64,000 bases of DNA, from assembly GCF_964355755.1 (NCBI RefSeq), contig NC_092670.1, positions 17,793,201 through 17,857,200 on the forward strand, read 5' to 3'. A program made the translations under genes and the position numbers. Source of the DNA: Antedon mediterranea. Its lineage: Eukaryota > Echinodermata > Crinoidea > Comatulida > Antedonidae. Positions 1 through 13,765 of this stretch are shown piece by piece; positions within the stretch are counted from its first letter, which is position 1; each line of letters opens with the position of its first letter. The notes below the pieces were generated by a model. That model saw nothing but the letters and a program-made list of their open reading frames with translations, was not told the DNA's origin and did no database searches.

Positions 1-3000
1 TATTTTTAATCTACCCAGTAATTTTCAAACATTCTGAATATAGCATTTATAAGATACTAAATTAGCTAAATTTTAGCATCATTAAAATTGCATTTCCATG
101 CATCTAGCTAGGTGTTCACATTCTCCAAATTTCTGCTCAGTTAGGGATAATTTTTAAAGCCAACAAACCATGGGTTATTACAGCCCTGGTATTTTTGTCC
201 CGATTTGTTGTGTAATATCCATTAGATTTACCGGAGGGTCACAATAATTGTCCACGATTTATATTCGGGGTCTCTGTAAAAAAGATTGTGCACACAGTAC
301 TAAAGAAAAACACAGTGCCAATTCTGTTTAGTTTTCTATATAATATTTATCTGTGAAAATTGTTGTCATCTGAAACTTAATTTGTTTACTTTAATAACAT
401 TGTCATTAGTACATGTTATGGGTTTTACTGTCTGCTATTGGAATTCCCAATGACAGCCAAATAAAACATTGACTGACTCATTATATTAACTATAGCTTCA
501 CTGTGACAGCTTGTAATTTATACAAAAACATTGCTTGGTTTCACATGTGACGTCATAATAATTGTATTAGACATAGTTCATCAAAAAAGACATAAGGAAG
601 TCGGCTACATATTTGCTTAAAATTCAGATTTACCATACTGTATATATGAATTTATTTTTATGAATGTACAGTCGTCTCCAGTCAAATTCGCGCAAGTCGA
701 AAAATCATTACTGTGTAATTTTTATTTGTAAGTAGAATTTTTTAAAGTAGAAGCTCGTCTACGTCTTTTTAAAATCCAAATACACACATTCTTTAGTGAT
801 TTATATCATATAAGTTGAAATCACAAATCACGCAGCAACAACACGCCAAAAAAGCCAACGAAACGTACATAATTTCGACCATATCGGTTCTCTCAAGCAG
901 GTTGTATAGCATAGGCACTCTTCTTGTATGTACACAGTCTAGTATACAATGCATAAGGAGCTGTCAGCATTGAGCGGCGTTTTGTGGGTACCCATTTTGG
1001 GCTAGACAGAAGACAATAAACAATGGCCAATCAATTAGGCCTAGCATTTTTTTTTACAAATCCGTAAGTCGAATAAATAACGCATTATGCCAGTCCTATT
1101 AGTGTTCTGTGAAAAAGTATCTTAGTTTTGGTTGTTCATGATAAATGATGTGAAATATTATTAGATTAGCCTTCCTTGTGGGATGTATATCTATACTACT
1201 AAGTGTTATGTTTACAGTGTTTTTTAGAAATTAAGTCACTTTTTATACTCCAGTATGTTCCACTTCAAGAAGTGATTATTGCAATAAGATGTGTATAGAT
1301 ATCGGCGATGAAAATATTTTGGTGTATATGGCCACCAAGATAGAATGTGTCTTAAGTTTACTTTCACAGATAGTTACCTATTGAAATGTTTGATATATGA
1401 GGCATGGCACGCTTATAACGAATGTAAAAATATTTGTACACTTAACCACTTAACATGTATTTATCTTGTCCTTGCTAATTTTGTTATTCTTTTACTACCC
1501 AAAAGTGGCGGGTATAAATGGAATGTAATACAGTACATTATAAAAGGAAATACTGAACTCAAGGAATACATAGATAAATATATATTGTACTGTATTGTGC
1601 TTTTTTACAATAACACTGCGTCAGTGTGCAGTGGACTAGATATGACATACAACAACTTTATTTTCCCTAAGGGTCCTTTTGTGAGTACACCAAATAGCAC
1701 CCATTCATCTGTCCATAACTGGGTCTAAAGTGAACACCAATTCCCTCACAGACACGAATATACTATGATATTTATAATTTATTTTACAGCATATTTGCAT
1801 AATAAATGATGAAGGCAAGAAGAAATTTGCTGTTTAAATACAATTACTGATTTCAGCAGACAGCAGGGAAAATAATACTCGTCGTAAAAAGGGTAATTTT
1901 GTTGTAATAGAAACCATTTTGAGTTTTTAACTTAAGGTTGTATTTTAAATTTTATCTTTTTCAAAACATGTAACAAAACAGAAGCAAAATTATATTATAT
2001 TTTTCATAGCAGATTTCTATTTACTTTACACATTTCTTAATTAAGTGATGGTTTTGAAACAAATAAAGTGAATGTTAATAATTTATATACCATATTGGGT
2101 TTTGGTAAAAAGAAACTTAAAATTAACATTCTGCAAGTAAATTAACATAGCAGCATTTACTTTACACATTTCATAATGAAAGTGATGGTTTTGAAACAGA
2201 TAAAATAAAAAAGTGAGTATTAATAGTTTTTGCCATATTGGGTTTTGGTAATTAACTTAAAATTAACTTTCTGAAGTATGTAATATTTGATAATTCAGTG
2301 AATAGACAGGTGTTACTAATAGAATTTATCAGTAATGTCATAAACAAGCTATTTTTAGCCACTGTCACAAGTAAATGTTGGAACAGCAATCTTTGGCACT
2401 GGGTTATTTATATCGCAAAAATTACACCCAAACCTCTTGTTTTACTGAGTTATATTAATACACCAAAACCTGAATATTATCATAAATAATAAATGTTATT
2501 CTTATTTACTGTAGTGATTTGAATAATATTTTCTACCACATTCTGTGTTTTCTACCACGTCTTCTGGTTTCTGTGTATTGATTGAGATCTATCGGCAGAG
2601 TACTTAGCAAGCTGGTAGATTTAAGACTCCTAATCGTCAAATTCTAATATTTAGAGTATAGTACTAAGTGTGTAATATTAAAGTGCTGTAGCTAAACTTA
2701 CATGTATGGGTGTGTGTTTGTTTATTAGTGTGTTGTATGAACCACCAAGGTATAAAGGGTCTTTCACCTCTGTTCCGATGCGGCGACCCTTTAGCAAGTT
2801 AGACATGTACTTACCCGGCAGTAAATATTGTCGTGGTGTGCAGTGGTTTTAAAATAGTTTTTCACATCCAAAAGCTTTATTTTTATTATATCTGTATTTA
2901 AGGTAAAGCAAAGTAAAATATATTCTTCTGTGAAGTAAAAAGTTTTTTAATCGTGAAAAATGTGTTTGTATAACTGTTAGTAAAATAGTTGATAAATTGT

Positions 3001-3479
3001 TGCCTAATTAGATGGTGCTGTCGAAACCATGGTCTAAGCAGGGAGTTGTTAATTTAGTCCCTGGTCTAAATACTTAATTAGTGGTGCCTTATTGGTTGAT
3101 TTATATGTTGCATCCGTTGATCTAGAATTTCATATGAGGAAGTATTTATGTCGGCTTAACTGAACTATTAAAGGTGCATTCTCACAGAAATGAGAAATAA
3201 TAATCCAAAATAAATAGTTTGAATATACCTTTAGGCAGACCGAGAGAGTAATTGTTACCGGCCACTTGCACTAACCAAAATGTCAATATTTACCAAGGGT
3301 CTTTTTCAACACTTTTTCAATGTGTCGTGCCCCCTGATCGTGCCTGCTTTTAGTTCTGAATTTCACTCACACCACATAACAGTATTTTGAACCAAATTCA
3401 GATTTAAATACCCACATTACCGCACATGTTTTGATAAAATATAGTAAATGATTGATTATTTGACAGGGTATGTTGTCTA
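1..3479. other. Gene-free AT-rich stretch
   Basis: No open frame here resembles a known protein or is flanked by convincing splice sites. The longest frame (127 codons from 1345) has no recognisable domain and sits in low-complexity AT-rich sequence. The stretch holds scattered AT-rich tracts and the tandem duplication listed separately at 2017-2279. Confidence 0.6.
2017..2279. repeat. Tandem duplication, two ~130 bp copies
   Basis: Two diverged direct copies run about 2017-2150 and 2151-2279. Shared landmarks are TTTACTTTACACATTTC, GTGATGGTTTTGAAACA, CCATATTGGGTTTTGG and CTTAAAATTAAC, in the same order. The copies differ by small indels and substitutions, so the duplication is not recent. 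No coding content. Confidence 0.8.
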
Positions 3480-4570
3480 GATAAAATATTGTATTGATTG
3501 ATTATATATTGTACTGATTGATAATATGTTGTATTGATTGATAATATTGTTGATTGATAATATACTGTATTGATTGATCATATATTGTTGATTGATAATA
3601 TACTGTATTGATTGATGATATTATTGTTGATTGATAATATACTGTATTGATTGATGATATATTGTTGATTGATAATATACTGTATTGATTGATGATATAT
3701 TGTTGATTGATAATATACTGTATTGATTGATGATGTATTGTTGATTGATAATATACTGTATTGATTGATGATGTATTGTTGGTTGATAATATACTGTATT
3801 GATTGATGGTATATTGTTGATTGATAATATACCGTATTGATTGATGATGTATTGTTGATTGATAATATACTGTATTGATTGATGATATATTGTTGATTGA
3901 TAATATACTGTATTGATTGATGATGTATTGTTGATTGATAATATACTGTATTGATTGATGATGTATTGTTGATTGATAATATACTGTATTGATTGATGGT
4001 ATATTGTTGATTGATAATATACTGTATTGATTGATGATGTATTGTTGATTGATAATATACTGTATTGATTGATGGTATATTGTTGATTGATAATATACTG
4101 TATTGATTGATGGTATATTGTTGATTGATAATATACTGTATTGATTGATGATATATTGTTGATTGATAATATACTGTATTGATTGATGATGTATTGTTGA
4201 TTGATAATATACTGTATTGATTGATGATATATTGTTGATTGATAATATACTGTATTGATTGATGGTATATTGTTGATTGATAATATACTGTATTGATTGA
4301 TGATATATTGTTGATTGATAATATACTGTATTTATTGATGATATATTGTTGATTGATAATATACTGTATTGATTGATGGTATATTGTTGATTGATAATAT
4401 ACTGTATTGATTGATGATGTATTGTTGATTGATAATATACTGTATTGATTGATGGTATATTGTTGATTGATAATATACTGTATTGATTGATGATATATTG
4501 TTGATTGTTGATAAACTATTGATTGATGATAAACTGTATTGATTGATGGTATATTATTGATTGATCATAT
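3480..4570. repeat. Minisatellite, ~38 bp unit, about 27 copies
   Basis: A tandem array whose unit contains TTGATTGATAATATACTG followed by TATTGATTGATGATATATTG. Each unit is itself two related halves built on TTGATTGAT. Variants in the second half (GATATATTG, GATGTATTG, GGTATATTG) are interspersed irregularly, and rare single changes occur (ACCGTATTG near 3829, TATTTATTG near 4328). The edges at 3480-3580 and 4500-4570 are degenerate. It lies between genes. Confidence 0.92.
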
Positions 4571-4915
4571 TCGTTGGTAATATATTGATTACATTAATGA
4601 TTGTATGAAGCATGATGGTTATGATATTGGCATTGGTGTGTGATTCTATCAATTGATTTATCAAAAAACGGTAAATGATTGTTATTATTATTATTATTAT
4701 TATAGTATAGCCATACTGCATGTAAATACAATTTTTATGAAATGTAGCCTAATGTAGTGAAATCAAACATATACAGTGCATACTGTATCCAAAATAATGG
4801 TTTAAGTAATGTTTATTTGATTATAATATGAGGTACAATGAAGAAAGACTAATAAAATCGTCTGAAAAAGTAAAATATTTAATATTAGTAATTATATAAT
4901 ATTATATATTATAAT

Positions 4916-5066
4916 ATGCTTTCCAATAGGCGAATCAAAAAGCGTCAGTATTTATGCGCATGCGTATCCGTAGTTCCATCTACTTTTTACGATGCGAAAT
5001 TAATACAACCAATCAAAGCTGGGAACTGTTGATTTTTCTCGAAGATTCGCCTAATGGAAATCAGTC
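4916..5066. mobile_element. MITE-like inverted repeat (family C, short copy)
   Basis: The ends are inverted copies: TTTCCAATAGGCGAATC on the left and GATTCGCCTAATGGAAA on the right. The same termini bound the 375 bp copy at 60419-60793. The interior has no open frame. This is a deletion derivative or sub-family of a non-autonomous DNA transposon. Confidence 0.65.
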
Positions 5067-6109
5067 TGATCTGATAATTATTGACCCCAGAGTATAGTAC
5101 TCTAGGTATTAATCTTGAAAGCTTTTGATTGGTCGAATCGCTTTTGTCTTAATGAGAAAAAAGTTTTATTTTCCTCGTTTCCTTAAAAAAGAACATTTCA
5201 AATCTATTTTAAAGCTTGTGATTGATTTCTATATAAAGGATGTTGTTTTTGTGACATAAGGGGAATTCCCCTTCACATCCCTATTAGTTTAAGGACATTT
5301 ACTTATGCCCCAGGAATGTACGCACGTATTTATGGTGACTTCAATGACAAACTGATTTAGTGCGTTGTTAATGTTTTACATGACATCACGTATTATTTTA
5401 TAGGCGTATTCACACTAATTATCTGACTATAACGTTGTAAATATGCGTTCACACCTATCACTACTGTATAACTCTTAATTGACTTAGTTATTGTTCCAAA
5501 AGTATGAAAAAAAGGGTGTGGCAAAATTGATATTACGTAATATATTTATTTCAGGTTTATTTTAACACTAATTTATTTGCACTTACTTTCTGTAAAGTCA
5601 CCAGATACTGTATACGTATACTTAAGTTTTTGTGTGCCATATCCCGTTAATTGTTAGAAACCTCAATTACGAACATTAAAAGTAAATTTATCCTAATTTC
5701 CATTAGGCCTAACATGATAAAGCAACTAATTTATACTTATACACAAATTGTACTATTAAAGTTCAATTTTAATGCCACAAATTGGGTAATATTACTACAT
5801 TATTATTTCCGGTATATTAAGATGTATTGTTTTCATTGAACTGGATAAAGATGTTCATAACAGTTTACCATTGCAAGCTGGTTGTTAGGCATGCGTTTCT
5901 GTGACGTAGTTATTGACTACCAGCATATCCGGTTCGTGGAAGTGATTACATTCTTGAACTGAAACCTGGTCATTCATTATTCAAATATAATTATCGAAAT
6001 GTATTAATGCAATTGAAAGCAACAAATTCTATTTATATCCGTTACATCTATTTTTTTTTAAAGTTTCCATTCGTAGCTCTCCATCATCGATATCCCACAG
6101 TGCATCCGA

Positions 6110-7120
6110 TTAAAATGAATCAGTGGATTTCGAACACCCAGACATCTCAACATTATAGGAATCCTCGAACTTCACTTGAAAACACAAACTAAACATTTTA
6201 CCTAAAATGGCTGACACGCCTTTTTTGATATCTGGTAAAGTTTTCCAATAGATGACAGCATTTGCCGAAGCGTTCAGCAAGCCCAAACTGAATGTATAGA
6301 AATAGGCAGCAGTTATTTCGAGACAGCGCTCCTCCTCGGGTAACATTGCGTACTGGGTGACGTAAATACGCAGTGTCTCCACAATCCAGGGCATCCAGCA
6401 GACGGCATCAGCTACCACAAGCGTCGCGTACGCTCTCAACACCAATTTGCTTTTTTCAAACTTCTTCCTTCCTATGGCTGCTTTCATATTTTCTTCGTGC
6501 TTACGAACTTTGAGAAAGATAATAGTGTACAGCACAGCTATGATGTCAACAATGAGAAAACATGCTATCGGGCTTACAGTGTAAGTGACCAGAATGTACG
6601 CGTCACGGTCAACCACTAGAAGAATCGTGAACAGTGCCAGAGGAACCACCCAGAGTGCAACAGAGACGCCGTACAGAATCTTTCTTTCTGTCATTTCGTC
6701 GACAGTCTTCGGAAAGTAGAAAACACGATAGGAGCGATCCAGTGCTATCGCAAGATGACAGCATGACGACGTCAAACAGAGACTGAAGGTCAACATGGAA
6801 CTGACGTCGTCTTCTAAAACGACCCAAATGGTCAAGATTATTCCCATCAGGATGTCCGCAATGCTCAGGTTCAGAATTAAAATATTTCTCGTTTTCGGCA
6901 ACTTGTTCTTCTTATCTCCAGCTTTCTTAAATGTCCTGCCGCCTTTCTTCCAGAATATGGCTCCAGAAACGAGTATATTCCCCACGATAGCAACAAACGC
7001 AGTTACAACAATATAAATTATAAAAACAATTAGGTGTTTTCTGTTATGTAGGTTGAACTCGTAGTTTCCCTTACAACCAGCCATAGTTAATACAGTTCTC
7101 TGCTCTACAGAATCCAACAC
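6110..7120 (-). CDS. Rhodopsin-family (class A) GPCR, orphan
   Basis: This is an intact 336-codon frame for a seven-transmembrane receptor of the plasma membrane. Seen: TM1 with GNILVS (about residues 46-51), TM2 with LNLSIADILMG, a TM3 end reading DRSYR where DRY is usual, TM6 with CWMPW, and TM7 with NAVIY in place of NPxxY. The first intracellular loop is long and very basic. The position 25 residues before the TM3 arginine is Asp, so the usual TM3 cysteine is absent, and extracellular loop 2 is very short. The receptor at 20814-21821 shares these traits, plus a KLVLRAY-type TM6 entry and an IYWxxLPD helix 8. An internal Met (codon 13, position 7084) follows a possible acceptor (TTCTGTAG), so translation may start there. 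The ligand cannot be told from sequence. Confidence 0.85.
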   Translation of the reverse strand: MLDSVEQRTVLTMAGCKGNYEFNLHNRKHLIVFIIYIVVTAFVAIVGNILVSGAIFWKKGGRTFKKAGDKKNKLPKTRNILILNLSIADILMGIILTIWVVLEDDVSSMLTFSLCLTSSCCHLAIALDRSYRVFYFPKTVDEMTERKILYGVSVALWVVPLALFTILLVVDRDAYILVTYTVSPIACFLIVDIIAVLYTIIFLKVRKHEENMKAAIGRKKFEKSKLVLRAYATLVVADAVCWMPWIVETLRIYVTQYAMLPEEERCLEITAAYFYTFSLGLLNASANAVIYWKTLPDIKKGVSAILGKMFSLCFQVKFEDSYNVEMSGCSKSTDSF

Positions 7121-9491
7121 AATGTCTTTGTGAAGGTATAAACTTACATTAACTATCAGGTCATGATTAATATAGATTTAAATTTTTATTAATAAGGAAA
7201 TCGAAATTGAAAACCACAACAATGGTTTCTATTGTTTAAGCATTATTATCGGCACGAAAGAAATACTGTAATTTAATTTGTATTAGAATGTTTAATTATT
7301 GACTGATTTTGTTTGTTTTTCGTTTTGTATAAACAAATGACCCGTTGAAATGACCGTCTCAAACGACGCCGAAGGGTTAGATAGTGGGAAAGGGAAGGGT
7401 GTGTTTGGGGCCTTGTAATATCCTCAGCCATTTTGTGATATAGGCCTACTCTACATTTATGCTTATACTTTTTTTACATATTCCTTTATGTCAGTGTAGT
7501 GAGTTGACATATAACTTTATAGGTCCAAACAGCCCATGCAAAATAGAGATTACTATATAAATGTATTTGACTTGGATTACATCCAGCAATTTGACCACAA
7601 TCATTTTTGTTTCATCTTTTTGTATTGGGTCATCGTTAATTATTTATCTTTACCTTGTTTGTAATTTTGTGTAGGCCTATAATGTGTAGGCCTATATAAA
7701 GTACTCGTTTTTTTTAACGTTTGCAGGCCGCTATTTTATTTGTACGCGCGTTAATGCGTTTCGTTTTATGTCTGGTATTACACCCGTGCCGTTTATTTCT
7801 CCCGTTGAAACGTTTATCATTTTAGGCCTACACGAACACACGTTTCGAAGTGCGTGTAGCTGTTTTTGTGCTACAAGTTTGACACATGCGTAAGCATAAA
7901 TGTACGTAGACTTCCGTTCAGCACAGACCGTACCAAGCAAGCCCAAAGAAATATCTACATCTAAAAAAAACCGGTTCTATAATAAATCATCTTTAACCAT
8001 CCACATACTATGAATATGTAATTCCATGGAGGTATAATTCTGTCTGAATCTACAGGGAAAATTAGGCCATCTTGTTATGTACATACAGCCATCAGTGATT
8101 AATGGCTATGTTACTATTGGCGTTTACTGTGCATACGTCACCTTTTTGAAGAAGCAAGTTACAATTCCATCATTGATGAGTTCAGCATGACAGCGTGTGT
8201 TACGTAGAAACTCGTCGGTGTCTCCAATTCAACGTTATTCAAACGCGCTTGTTACGATTTTGAAATATTTGAATTACTGTATAATTAGCGACAATTATTA
8301 TATAGGCCTATATAGAGATCGCATTTTGTATTTGATATTACTACATCCCAAGCGTCATCTGCTTTTGCAATAACTTCATAAAAACGTAAGTAAGATATGT
8401 ATCATCTACTGTACTTTGTTAGTGTTTGTATATTGTATTCTTCTAAAGATAGGCCTATATTTATTATGAATAAAGATGATGTGTGCGTGTGCGCAGATTT
8501 TTTATTTTTATAAACATCAACATCTAAGGAAATTAGGATTGAAATGCTCCATATCTAGGCCTACTGCAGTGTCAGCGCGCCTACCATGTATAAATTAAGA
8601 TTCTTCATTTGTACATATATATATTCTTCTGATAAAGAAAATAAATAATCTGTGAAATCGTAGACGTGTCATTGCCCCGCCGTCCATTTATCTACAACTT
8701 TTACAATTCCTAAAACTTGGTAGTTCAATTTGTATACAACTTTTATTTTCAGTTGAGTTCATGTTGTGTTTTATGAACGTTTAGGAATGCAGTGATAGGC
8801 CCACAACAGAAGCAATTGAATTCTCTAGGGGCTTTAATTTAAAAAGTGAAGGGTATGCCAGTGCCCAGGTTGCTCGACTTGTTATAATTGTTTCCAGGTG
8901 CAACACAATGGTAATCTATTTGATGCTCCTCACTCGCTTATTAACTGAGGCTATTTCTGTACGTTGTTACTGCCTGTAGGCTTAGCATATACTAACATGC
9001 ATTATACACGGTTATACAAGACTGCTTGATGAACTTTTATCTCCCACTTTCATCTCCTACTCGCTTCCCTGTCACCCCATCACCCTACCCTATCCTAGTC
9101 TAGTTCTACACGGCGATATGACTTATTATTGGTTTTTAAACAGACTTGTGGCATCTACCATACCCAGTATGCCTACATAACATTTATTGTCCCTATCAAA
9201 GGGTATTCCACTTCCCTGTCAGCACAAAAGGGTTAATCTTTTCGTTCAAGTGTGTGCTACTAGGTGAAGCGAGTTTAGGCCTAAAATAAATATTTATAAC
9301 ATGAACGTAAACAAGCCAATCTGATAAGTACAGTATTAACATACGTTAACTAAACCTCCGTTATTTCCTTACGAAAACATATTAATAATTTGTTCAAGCT
9401 TGATTTGGACTTGGATGCAACGCGTTAAACGCACTAGTGAGTTGACCTATCACAGGTGGCAATCTGTATGGTCTATTGCGTCGTGATTGGT
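7121..9491. other. Gene-free stretch between receptor and MITE
   Basis: No supported gene. The 5' non-coding part of the minus-strand receptor gene probably lies in the first few hundred bases. The palindrome TAGGCCTA, or its core AGGCCTA, recurs (near 7443, 7674, 7688, 7825, 8306, 8453 and 8558). Confidence 0.5.
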
Positions 9492-9675
9492 AAAGCTTGG
9501 TTCCCACTAGAACGTAACGCAAGGACGTAAACGCAACGCAAGCGTTTTAACCAATGACAAGCGAACTTATAGACAGTTAGCAATCACAAGCGAATAAGCC
9601 ATCGCTTGTGATTGGTCAATTCACTTGCGTTGCGTTACGTCCTTGTGTTGCATCGCTAGTGGGAACCACGCTTAA
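9492..9675. mobile_element. Palindromic MITE, family B
   Basis: The ends are inverted copies, AGCTTGGTTCCCACTAG on the left and CTAGTGGGAACCACGCT on the right, each flanked by TAA (a 3-bp target duplication). The interior is also self-complementary and carries CCAAT-type sequence (ACCAATGACAAGCGA and CGCTTGTGATTGGT). There is no coding capacity. The TWA target duplication is typical of PIF/Harbinger elements. Other copies are at 13612, 13986, 19899, 23850, 32970 and 44104. Confidence 0.8.
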
Positions 9676-10122
9676 CTCTTGCGGTGCGATTACGTCCTTG
9701 CGTTGCGTTCAAAAAGCAAAACTCCGGGGTTGACGCCCCGATGTTTTGGTGTGAAAGGGGTACAAGAGAAACCAATCGGAATTCAAAGGTGAATGTTCAA
9801 CAAATAAATAAACATTGAATCGGCTGTTGCTGCTGTTTACCTTTTTTCTTCTATTTATTAATGTAGGCCTATTGTTGTTGCTCTTTATTTTAGTCTTTAG
9901 TTTGCCCTTTTACATACATTGTGTTGATCTCAAATTCATCATAGGTATAAATAAGCTGAAATTTTGATGTTGTTTTCGTTGCCATGTCGTCACCATAATG
10001 TATTTTATATTTATAGATACGTAGGCCAGAGATGTTTATTTTGTAGAAAAGTGTAGCCTTTTTAAATAAAAACTGAGATATTAGTGTAGTTTCGAAGATC
10101 GTAGTTTTTAATTGATTTATAT

Positions 10123-10396
10123 TACCCGTATATCCTCTGGTATAATCCCACCCCCTAGAATACAAAATTGGGCTGACTGTGAGGGTGGGACTATATCCGG
10201 GGAATGTCTGGTTCAGGAAAAATAATGATTGGTAAGCATTAATTTCTTGTAAAAACTCATCGGAACTGGCTAGAGACTACCCAGACCAAAAGTCTATACT
10301 GGGATTATACCCGGGGATATGCCTGTTTGTAAAACCAGACATAAAGTAGGGGTGGGATTAGACCCGAAGTGGGATTATACCCGAGAATATACGGTA
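10123..10396. mobile_element. MITE with ~30 bp inverted ends
   Basis: The left end TACCCGTATATCCTC and the following GGTATAATCCCACCCC reappear inverted at the right end as GTGGGATTATACCCG and GAATATACGGTA. Extra internal copies of the TGGGATTATACCCG-type motif occur near 10309 and 10350. There is no open frame. Fragments with the same GGTGGGATTA motif lie at about 38363-38470. Confidence 0.65.
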
Positions 10397-11134
10397 TTTA
10401 AATTGCAATAGAACTCGAACTGAATGCGAATACGCTTTCAAAGTTGCTGAGAATTAACTACAGTATTTATAAAGCCATAAGCGCCGAAGTTCATATGCCT
10501 TATAGGACATGGCATGCACGTGAAGAAGATTTTAATTCTTGCATTTTGTGTATTTTGCTGAAGTAAGGTTTATTATCTATTTATTGTGTAATGAATGGGG
10601 ACGGAGACCTATATATATGGCATGCCCGTCTGGTTAGATCATTTCTTATGTTAGTTCGACCCTAGATAATTATGTGGAATTGAAAATCTACCTCTAGCAG
10701 ACTTCTTTCTCATTATATTACGATATCTCATCTCATCTTTCTAATTTCAGTGAAAGAAATGATAAATTGCTAGATTAACTTGTTTTGTGTTATCTAGTAC
10801 GGTAGATGATGGGGATGATGAACATGATGAAAGGGGTTGTTTTATGAATAGGTCTGAAAGGTGTTGGTAAACAACAAGGGTAAAATAATGAAGACTTGAT
10901 GAAAGTGGCAAGATGAAGATGAAGAGAATGACGCGCGCCAGAAGGGTTAGGAGAAGTTTAGATTACAATTACGTCCGTAGTGATTTTGAAATTAATGATG
11001 TAGAAAGAAAGGAAAAGATTTGACAATGATGTAACTTAGTAGACCAATTACTCTATGGAATGAATGGCTCAGGCAGGATACCAATGTCGTATTGTCTTCA
11101 CTACCTGTTAAAAGGCGGGACTTGGTTCGAGTAA

Positions 11135-11232
11135 TCTTTTTAGTCGCGTGCAACGCGACAATACAGCTCACGTCGGTAAACACTAACTTGAGCACACGAC
11201 TGCAGCCATATTATATATGACATTGTTGATTA
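11135..11232. repeat. Interspersed ~95 bp repeat, copy 1
   Basis: It begins TTTTTAGTCGCG and contains CGGTAAACACTAACTTGAGC followed by an ACGACTGCAGCCAT-type end. A second copy with the same order lies at 45124-45219 inside an AVL9 intron. No inverted ends were identified, so the class of element is unknown. Confidence 0.6.
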
Positions 11233-12545
11233 AGTAGGCCTAATGGTTTGCGCATGGGATACTCGTTACGGTTTGTTTCATCTGGTACCGTAATTGTTGG
11301 TAACCTATACTATTACTAAATAGTTATGTTAGCTGCTTACTGAGCTTTTCATTGTTCTGTTAACTGCAGTAGACAGACGTCAGTTTGAACTTCAATTGTG
11401 TTAACTGATTGATAATTATATATGGTGATGTATTATTCAATGGAGGACACAATGATTAAAAGTAAACCGAAACTTCATCCTTTAAATTCTGTTTTCTTCA
11501 ACGCGTAATTATGATAAAGTAACTCTGTAATGAACTCTGAAAATAATGTAGGAAATAGCCGTAAGGGTCTCGTCAGCACTTTAGCATTATGAAAATCTTC
11601 ATTAAGATAAATACCAAGTGTCTGTTTCATATTCACGCGCACAGAATCAATTATTTTAGTTCCCGTATGAGTACTTCATTGTTAGGTTGATTATTCTTCC
11701 ACCCTTCGTCGTTCATTCATTAACCTACTTCTTTTCATTGTCTATCCCATTGCATTCCCTCCATTATTTAATTTGTTCGTAACAGTGTGGTTCTCTATCT
11801 TTATTCTTACATGCTTGTAATGTATACGTCTCTTCGATATTCAGTTGATCCCAATTTAATTTATATTAATAAATACAGTAATTTAAGTATGTTGTATTTC
11901 ATAATAGTTAGTATGTTTAAATCTATTGTATTCGCTCCCGGCCTAATTAGACCAGTCAGTTTAGGTCACCATAGTGTAGTTAATGTGTAGAGAGACATGT
12001 TCATTTTGTTCGTCACAATGGTTAACATTCTTTATTCGTTCATATAGGCCTACATACATAAACTTCCTTTCTGCTCCTGTAATAATTCGTTCTTTTCTTG
12101 TATATCTTTCTTTCAATCAATCATTCGTTCATTCAATCAATAATGTCTATCTTCTTCAATTTGTCATTTTATAACAATGTATCAGGTTAAATCCTAATTA
12201 GCTTGTGTGGCTATTCACACGTATAAGATAGGCCTACATAGTAAATTAAACAAGCATAATATGTCGATGTTAATATCTTTAAATGTCAGTCCGTCTATAA
12301 CGACGGTCTTTATTGTACTTTAAAGGAATCTAATATCGATATACGCAACAGTGATATGTTTAATCGACGTGTATGCGAGGGTTACGTAGATTAATTTCAC
12401 GGCGATAACAACAAGTTGTGGCAGACGCGTTGTATGAAAATGAATTGTGTCCATTCCGTTATTTATTTCTTTTTTGATTTCATCCAACACCGAGCATAAA
12501 CTGGCTAATTACAGGATGGATAAACTAATTTAGTTTAGCCTATCG

Positions 12546-12580
12546 TGCACGTTAACCATCAAGCTACAGCTCCACTATCG
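12546..12580 (-). repeat. SINE head fragment (tRNA-like)
   Basis: On the minus strand this reads GTGGAGCTGTAGCTTGATGG then TTAACGTGC. It matches the start of the plus-strand copy at 40863 (GTGGAGCTGTAGCTTGGTGG, TTAATGTGC). TAGCTTGGTGG fits an RNA polymerase III A box. Only the 5' part is preserved here. Confidence 0.5.
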
Positions 12581-12879
12581 GAGCTGGTCCAACATTTTAT
12601 TCTTATTTTGACACATTTTCTTATGCGTAAATGATAATAACAATGTTTATTTCCAATAATAAATAATACAAATAATAATGATTTCGTTCGCAGTTGGAGT
12701 CCCCCGGATCTAGCATGTGTGTTATTTTATTGTTTATATTGTTCATATGAAATTCGGAATAAATTGAATATTGAATTGAATAGACAAATAATATTCCAAA
12801 AACTGGCCGCTTATATACGACGTCTATAAAACTATGGACGTGATTCCCGCAACGCAAACACACAATGTAAAATTGGAAG

Positions 12880-12938
12880 ATTATTTTCTTACGTTGCGTA
12901 GGTTACGTTGCGTTGCTATAGTGGGAACCAAGCCTTAG
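12880..12938. mobile_element. MITE family B fragment (right end)
   Basis: Contains TTACGTTGCGTTGCTATAGT then GGGAACCAAGCCTTA, which is the right terminus of family B. The left end is missing or too diverged to see. Confidence 0.6.
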
Positions 12939-13611
12939 CATAGATATCTAACTCGATACAACCAAGACAATTTAAAAACGATTATTGCCTTGATATGACA
13001 TTAATGATATTATAATAAATATCCTACTTTTGCATTTTTATTAGACTGAAAAAAATGTCAATTTGTTCAAATTGTGAGGTAATATCGAATGAAAGCAAAA
13101 ATTAATTAAGAGGATGGCAAGCAATGTTATAGTCTGTCTTATAATATGCTCATAATGTGCCCGATAAATTGCTGAACGTAATTTCCGGATGGAATTGTCG
13201 ATAATGAAACGTCAAACGTTAGCATTTCGACCAAAACATGTTTTAGTGTAATGACAATTTCAATTATCTTGGTCTAAAATATTTAGCAAATATGCATATT
13301 CCAGTATAGTATACTCCACCTATCCTTTTCTATTGTAAAGATATTGCGGTTTAATATACTGGTATACCATTACAAGAATTGTTCAAATACTAATGCCTAT
13401 AATTAAATATTTGCTTGTCAAGACAACGGTAGAATTTGTATTTACCAAGAGATTGACTTTATATACTGTAATTAATTCGGCAACATGCACAGAAGTGCTC
13501 GTGTAAATACTGGCTAATATTAATTTAAGTTGACTAATTAAATCTTTGAGATATTCAGTACACAAAAGTTATTTATTTTAAAATAATTGGTGAAATATGT
13601 TGATGAGACTA

Positions 13612-13765
13612 TAGCTTGGTTCCCACTAGGACGAAACACAAGGACATATAGGACGCAAGTGAGTTGACCAATGATATGTGACAGTTCGAATGATCTCGCT
13701 TGTGATTGGTAAAATTACTTGCGTTGCGCGTAAGTTCTTGTTCTCGTGTGGCTAATTAAAGACTA
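13612..13765. mobile_element. MITE family B copy
   Basis: Starts AGCTTGGTTCCCACTAGGAC and has the internal self-complementary core with TTGACCAATGA and CGCTTGTGATTGGT. The right end is degenerate (TTCTCGTGTGGCTAATTAA). Confidence 0.7.

Noticed and set aside
1345-1728. 127-codon plus-strand frame
   Set aside because: No recognisable domain, no flanking splice signals of note and AT-rich composition; a chance frame is likely.
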